DNA from: VBCK01 sp036270655
GTDB lineage: Bacteria > Pseudomonadota > Gammaproteobacteria > Burkholderiales > Burkholderiaceae_F
Reading direction: 5' to 3'
Assembly: GCA_036270655.1 (NCBI GenBank)
Contig: DATBCD010000095.1
Span: 1 to 35,048, forward strand
DNA length: 35,048 nt
Shown here in pieces: positions 31,637 through 35,048 of this stretch; the stretch's first letter is position 1; the number at the start of each line of letters is the position of its first letter. The notes under the pieces were generated by a model. That model saw nothing but the letters and a program-made list of their open reading frames with translations. It was not told where the DNA came from and did no database searches. A program made the translations under genes and the position numbers.

Positions 31637-33568
31637 TCAGCCCCGCTTGACCTCACGGTAATCGGCGTCCACCACGTCGTCGGCCGGCTTCTCGGGTTCG
31701 GCCGACTGCGAACCCGAATGGGGCGCACCCGCGCCCTGGGCTTGCGTTTCGGCGTACATCTTCTCTCCGAGCTTCTGCGAAGCGGCCATCAGCGCCTTGG
31801 TCCTGGACTCGATCGCGTCCTTGTCGTCGCCCTTCAAGACATCCTCGAGCTCCTTGACCGCTGCCTCGATTCCGCTCTTCTCGGCCGCATCGAGCTTGTC
31901 GCCGTGCTCGCTCAACGCCTTGCGGATCTGGTGCACCGTGGCGTCGCCGGAGTTGCGTGCCTGCGCCAGCTCGAAGCGGCGATGGTCCTCGGCCTTGTTG
32001 GCCTCGGCATCGCGCACCATCCGCTTGATCTCGTCCTCGGTCAGACCCGAGTTGGCCTTGATCGTGATCTTGTTTTCCTTGCCGGTCGCCTTGTCCTTGG
32101 CGCTGACGTGCAGGATCCCGTTGGCATCGATGTCGAACGTGACCTCGATCTGCGGCAATCCGCGCGGGGCGGGCGCGATGCCTTCCAGATTGAATTCACC
32201 GAGCAGCTTGTTGCCGCTTGCCATCTCGCGCTCGCCCTGGAACACCTTGATCGTGACCGCCGGCTGGCTGTCCTCCGCAGTCGAGAAGACCTGCGAGAAC
32301 TTGGTCGGGATCGTGGTGTTCTTCTGGATCATCTTGGTCATCACGCCACCGAGCGTTTCGATGCCCAGCGACAGCGGCGTCACGTCCAGCAGCAGCACGT
32401 CCTTGCGCTCGCCCGTGAGCACCGAGCCCTGGATCGCCGCACCGACGGCGACCGCCTCGTCCGGATTGACGTCCTTGCGCGGCTCGCGCCCGAAGAATTC
32501 GCGCACCGTGTCCTGCACTTTCGGCATCCGCGTCATGCCGCCGACCAGGATCACGTCGTTGATCTCGGACGTCTTAAGGCCCGCGTCCTTCATCGCGATC
32601 CGGCACGGCTCGACCGTCTTCTGGATCAGATCCTCGACCAGCGCCTCGAGCTTGGCGCGCGTCAGCTTCATGTTCAAGTGCCTGGGACCGCTCTGGTCGG
32701 CCGTGATGTACGGCAGATTGATCTCGGTCTGCTGCGAGGAGGACAGCTCGATCTTGGCCTTCTCCGCCGCCTCCTTCAGGCGCTGCAGGGCCAGCACGTC
32801 CTTGCCCAGGTCGACGCCCTGATCCTTCTTGAACTCGCCGATCACGTAGTCGATGATCCGCTGGTCGAAGTCCTCGCCGCCCAGGAACGTGTCCCCGTTG
32901 GTCGACAGCACTTCGAACTGCTTCTCGCCCTCCACGTCGGCGATCTCGATGATCGAGATGTCGAACGTGCCGCCGCCCAGGTCGTAGACGGCGATCTTGC
33001 GGTCACCCCGCTCGTCCTTCTTGTCCAGGCCGAAGGCCAGCGCCGCGGCGGTCGGCTCGTTGATGATCCGCTTGACGTCCAGGCCCGCGATGCGCCCGGC
33101 GTCCTTGGTGGCCTGCCGCTGCGAGTCGTTGAAATACGCCGGCACCGTGATCACGGCGTCGGTGACGGGCTCGCCCAGATAGTCCTCGGCCGTCTTCTTC
33201 ATCTTGCGAAGCACTTCGGCCGAAACCTGAGGCGGGGCGATCTTCTTGCCGCGTATCTCGATCCAGGCGTCCCCGTTGTCGGCTTTCACGATCTTGTAGG
33301 GCATCAGGCTGATGTCCTTCTGGACTTCCTTGTCCTCGAAGCGGCGGCCGATCAGGCGCTTGACCGCGTAGATCGTGTTCCTCGGATTGGTCACCGCCTG
33401 CCGCTTGGCCGGCGCGCCGACCAGGATCTCGTCGTTGTCCATGTAGGCGACGACCGAGGGCGTGGTACGAGCCCCCTCCGAGTTCTCGATAACCTTGACC
33501 TGCCCCCCTTCGGAGATGGCGACGCATGAATTGGTCGTTCCCAGGTCGATTCCGATGATTTTGCCCAT
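31637..33568 (-). CDS. dnaK: Chaperone protein DnaK (Hsp70)
   Basis: 643 residues, full length. IGIDLGTTNSCVA opens the ATPase domain, with IINEPTAAALAFGLDK, YDLGGGTFDISI and VGGMTRMPKVQ at the expected places. The interdomain linker DVLLLDVTPLSLGIET and the substrate-binding domain follow. The C-terminus ends DDVVDADYREVKRG, close to the EEVKD-type tail of proteobacterial DnaK. It folds and refolds proteins with DnaJ and GrpE. GAGGAA provides the ribosome site. It lies 75 nt after grpE, with a possible extra sigma32 promoter overlapping the grpE stop. Confidence 0.98.
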   Translation of the reverse strand: MGKIIGIDLGTTNSCVAISEGGQVKVIENSEGARTTPSVVAYMDNDEILVGAPAKRQAVTNPRNTIYAVKRLIGRRFEDKEVQKDISLMPYKIVKADNGDAWIEIRGKKIAPPQVSAEVLRKMKKTAEDYLGEPVTDAVITVPAYFNDSQRQATKDAGRIAGLDVKRIINEPTAAALAFGLDKKDERGDRKIAVYDLGGGTFDISIIEIADVEGEKQFEVLSTNGDTFLGGEDFDQRIIDYVIGEFKKDQGVDLGKDVLALQRLKEAAEKAKIELSSSQQTEINLPYITADQSGPRHLNMKLTRAKLEALVEDLIQKTVEPCRIAMKDAGLKTSEINDVILVGGMTRMPKVQDTVREFFGREPRKDVNPDEAVAVGAAIQGSVLTGERKDVLLLDVTPLSLGIETLGGVMTKMIQKNTTIPTKFSQVFSTAEDSQPAVTIKVFQGEREMASGNKLLGEFNLEGIAPAPRGLPQIEVTFDIDANGILHVSAKDKATGKENKITIKANSGLTEDEIKRMVRDAEANKAEDHRRFELAQARNSGDATVHQIRKALSEHGDKLDAAEKSGIEAAVKELEDVLKGDDKDAIESRTKALMAASQKLGEKMYAETQAQGAGAPHSGSQSAEPEKPADDVVDADYREVKRG

Positions 33569-33620
33569 CTGGCGTTCCTCAGTTCAGTGTGCAGCGCGTG
33601 TCGTTGTCTTGCATCGTCAT

Positions 33621-33648
33621 AACTGGAGTTTGGCTGCCGTCTTTCAAG
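33621..33648 (-). promoter_or_regulatory. Possible sigma32 promoter in front of dnaK
   Basis: On the minus strand CTTGAAA (33648-33642) matches the sigma32 -35 consensus exactly. After 13 nt comes CTCCAGTT (33628-33621), a fair match to CCCCATNT. The -35 overlaps the grpE stop. The spacing equals that of the grpE promoter candidate, which supports it. Confidence 0.45.
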
Positions 33649-34195
33649 TGCCCTGGCTGACCGTCACGAGCGCCGGCCGCAGCACCCGATCGGCGATCAT
33701 CCAGCCCTTCTGCAGCACCTCGACCACCTGGTTGGGCCCCGCCCCTCCGGCCTGGTCAAGCGGGACCGTCGAGACGGCCTGATGCCGATACGGATCGAAT
33801 TTCTGCCCCACCGGATTGATTTCGGTCAGCCGGGCCTTCTCGAAGGCGGCCAGCAACTGGCGCAGCGTGATCTGCACGCCCTCGCGCAGCTTGACCGGAT
33901 CGGCCGCGTTCGCCTCCAGTGCGCGTTCCAGGCTGTCGGCCACCGGAACCAGCGCCTCGGCGAACGACTCGATCGCATACTTCTCGACCTTCGCGATCTC
34001 TTCCTGCGAGCGCCGGCGCGCGTTTTCGAGCTCGGCTCGCGCCCGCAAGTACAGGTCGTAGTTTTCCGCCGCCTTCCGGCGCGCTGCTTCCAGCTCGGCC
34101 TTCAGGTCCGCCCCGGCTTCGCCAGCCGGTGCGTGCCCGGATCCGTCGTTGGCAGCTTCCGGCGGTTGTCCCTGAGGTCCGATTTCGGGCTCCAA
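33644..34195 (-). CDS. grpE: Nucleotide exchange factor GrpE
   Basis: 183 residues. A Glu/Ala-rich N-terminal part leads to a long helix (AELEAARRKAAENYDLYLRA, RAELENARRRSQEEI) that forms the GrpE dimer. The beta domain near the end carries INPVGQKFDPYRHQAVSTVP and NQVVEVLQKGWMIADRVLRPALVTVSQ, which are GrpE hallmarks. It releases ADP from DnaK. The start is TTG at 34195: GGGGAGG stands 8 nt upstream, an in-frame stop lies just above, and no ATG or GTG is available near the N-terminus. It is the first gene of grpE-dnaK-dnaJ. Confidence 0.96.
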   Translation of the reverse strand: MEPEIGPQGQPPEAANDGSGHAPAGEAGADLKAELEAARRKAAENYDLYLRARAELENARRRSQEEIAKVEKYAIESFAEALVPVADSLERALEANAADPVKLREGVQITLRQLLAAFEKARLTEINPVGQKFDPYRHQAVSTVPLDQAGGAGPNQVVEVLQKGWMIADRVLRPALVTVSQGT

Positions 34196-34244
34196 GGTCT
34201 TGCCTCCCCTTATCCAAATCTATGAAATCAAACAGCTTTTCGCG

Positions 34245-34272
34245 ATGTTGGGGCGGGCGGCCGGATTTCAAG
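34245..34272 (-). promoter_or_regulatory. Sigma32-type heat-shock promoter of grpE-dnaK-dnaJ
   Basis: On the minus strand CTTGAAA (34272-34266) is followed after 13 nt by CCCAACAT (34252-34245), close to the sigma32 pattern CTTGAAA-N11-16-CCCCATNT. It lies about 50 nt before the grpE TTG start, as expected for a heat-shock operon. Confidence 0.65.
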
Positions 34273-34395
34273 GCCACCGCCAGCACGACGGCATCACGGG
34301 AAAAAAACAATCCGTTACATAAGCGGGGTCGGCCGCACCGCCGATGCCGCCGTTAAGCAGACAAATTTAACCTACCGCCGTCACGGAGGACTCGT

Positions 34396-35048
34396 ATGGA
34401 CCCACTCCCGTCAGCTCCGAGAAAATTGCACCCGCTGGTCGCCACTGCCGCGATCGCCGTCATCGTCGTCAGCGTGCTGGGTGCCATCGTACTGATAACC
34501 GACCAGGTCGCGGCGCACCGCGGCCCCGACGCGGCTGTCGCGGCCGCCGATAGCAGCGCCAGCCCTGCCGCGGCGCCGTCCGCCCCCGATACAGGCGCTC
34601 CGGCCGAGAAAGCCATCGCTCCCCTGCCAAAACCAGCCCATAAGACAATCCATACGGCGCCGGGCTCGAAGGCATCCGCAGTGGCCGGGACGTCCAGCCC
34701 GCCTCCGCCCCCGGCCGGGGTGCCGGCGGTGCCGCCCGACGTGGCGGTCGCCGCGCCTCCTCTGCCGCCGGTTTGCAACGACTGCGGGATCGTCGCCGGG
34801 GTCAGAGCCGTGAAGACACCCGGCCAGGGGACCGGGGTAGGCGCCGTGGCCGGTGGGGTCGTCGGCGGAGTGGTGGGACATCAGTTCGGCAGCGGCCACG
34901 GCAAAGACGCGTTGAGCATCCTGGGCGTGATCGGCGGCGCGGTGGCTGGACACGAGGTCGAAAAGGAAGTGAAGTCCACCACCCGTTATGAGGTCGATGT
35001 GCGGCTGGACAACGGCCAGTTGCGGACCGTCAGCGTGCCGGGCAACCC
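34396..35048 (+). CDS. Glycine-zipper 2TM domain envelope protein (partial, runs off the window)
   Basis: Translation of 34396 onward gives 217 codons without a stop before the edge. GGAGGA lies 6 nt before the ATG. A membrane anchor (about 12-36, LVATAAIAVIVVSVLGAIVLI) is followed by a long Ala/Pro-rich linker (40-125). Next comes CNDCGIVAGVRAVKTPGQG and two glycine-zipper stretches, VGAVAGGVVGGVVGHQFG and ILGVIGGAVAGHEVEK. The final visible part, RYEVDVRLDNGQLRTV, is the usual small beta domain after the zipper in 17-kDa-antigen/SlyB-like proteins. It is an envelope protein, probably with a stress or membrane-integrity role by analogy. It is divergent from grpE; the shared 200-nt region must hold its promoter. 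Confidence 0.85.
   Translation, partial: MDPLPSAPRKLHPLVATAAIAVIVVSVLGAIVLITDQVAAHRGPDAAVAAADSSASPAAAPSAPDTGAPAEKAIAPLPKPAHKTIHTAPGSKASAVAGTSSPPPPPAGVPAVPPDVAVAAPPLPPVCNDCGIVAGVRAVKTPGQGTGVGAVAGGVVGGVVGHQFGSGHGKDALSILGVIGGAVAGHEVEKEVKSTTRYEVDVRLDNGQLRTVSVPGN

Overview
The window is a high-GC chromosomal segment, most likely from a betaproteobacterium of the order Burkholderiales. This rests on the 23S rRNA 3' end and 5S rRNA sequences, the order ligase-livG-livH-livM-livK-livF, a very long double UvrA-like ATPase, and the grpE-dnaK-dnaJ order. The family cannot be fixed from sequence alone. Almost everything is ordinary core-genome content, except for a family of GC-rich palindromic elements concentrated around the uvrA-like gene and dnaJ.

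Layout. 1-432: end of an rRNA operon (23S 3' end, 5S, strong terminator). 442-4146 (+): small genes, namely a short low-molecular-weight phosphatase homologue, a membrane protein, an exported TPR protein, an exported DUF1579-like protein and a glutathione S-transferase. 4200-11345 (-): a six-gene branched-chain-amino-acid-type (HAAT) ABC transporter operon headed by a long-chain acyl-CoA synthetase. 11534-14648: biotin genes bioA-bioD (+) facing bioB (-), without bioF. 14823-22718 (+): a tightly packed operon of penicillin/acyl-homoserine-lactone-type acylase, DUF2252 protein, RND adaptor lipoprotein and RND pump. 22858-24191 (-): two paralogous lipoproteins. 24300-29612 (-): a double-length UvrA-like ATPase that has lost its 5' end. 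29684-30079 (+): a DUF559 PD-(D/E)XK nuclease-like gene. 30423-34195 (-): dnaJ, dnaK and grpE, with sigma32-type promoters. 34396-35048 (+): start of a glycine-zipper envelope protein that runs off the window.

The most unusual feature is a family of six palindromic elements (about 13539-13699, 22728-22855, 25177-25315, 27106-27317, 29446-29609 and 30028-30418). They begin near ACCCTCTCCC and end near GGGAGAGGGT, so they have inverted-repeat ends. Three lie in frame inside the uvrA-like reading frame, one rewrites the end of bioB, and one encodes the end of the DUF559 protein. The DUF559 gene sits between two of them, exactly where the uvrA-like gene is cut off. I read this as a REP-like (BIME-like) or Rickettsia-palindromic-element-like family that tolerates translation and has promoted rearrangement, with the DUF559 nuclease as a possible, unproven partner. 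Because the region is repeat-rich, misassembly must be excluded first.
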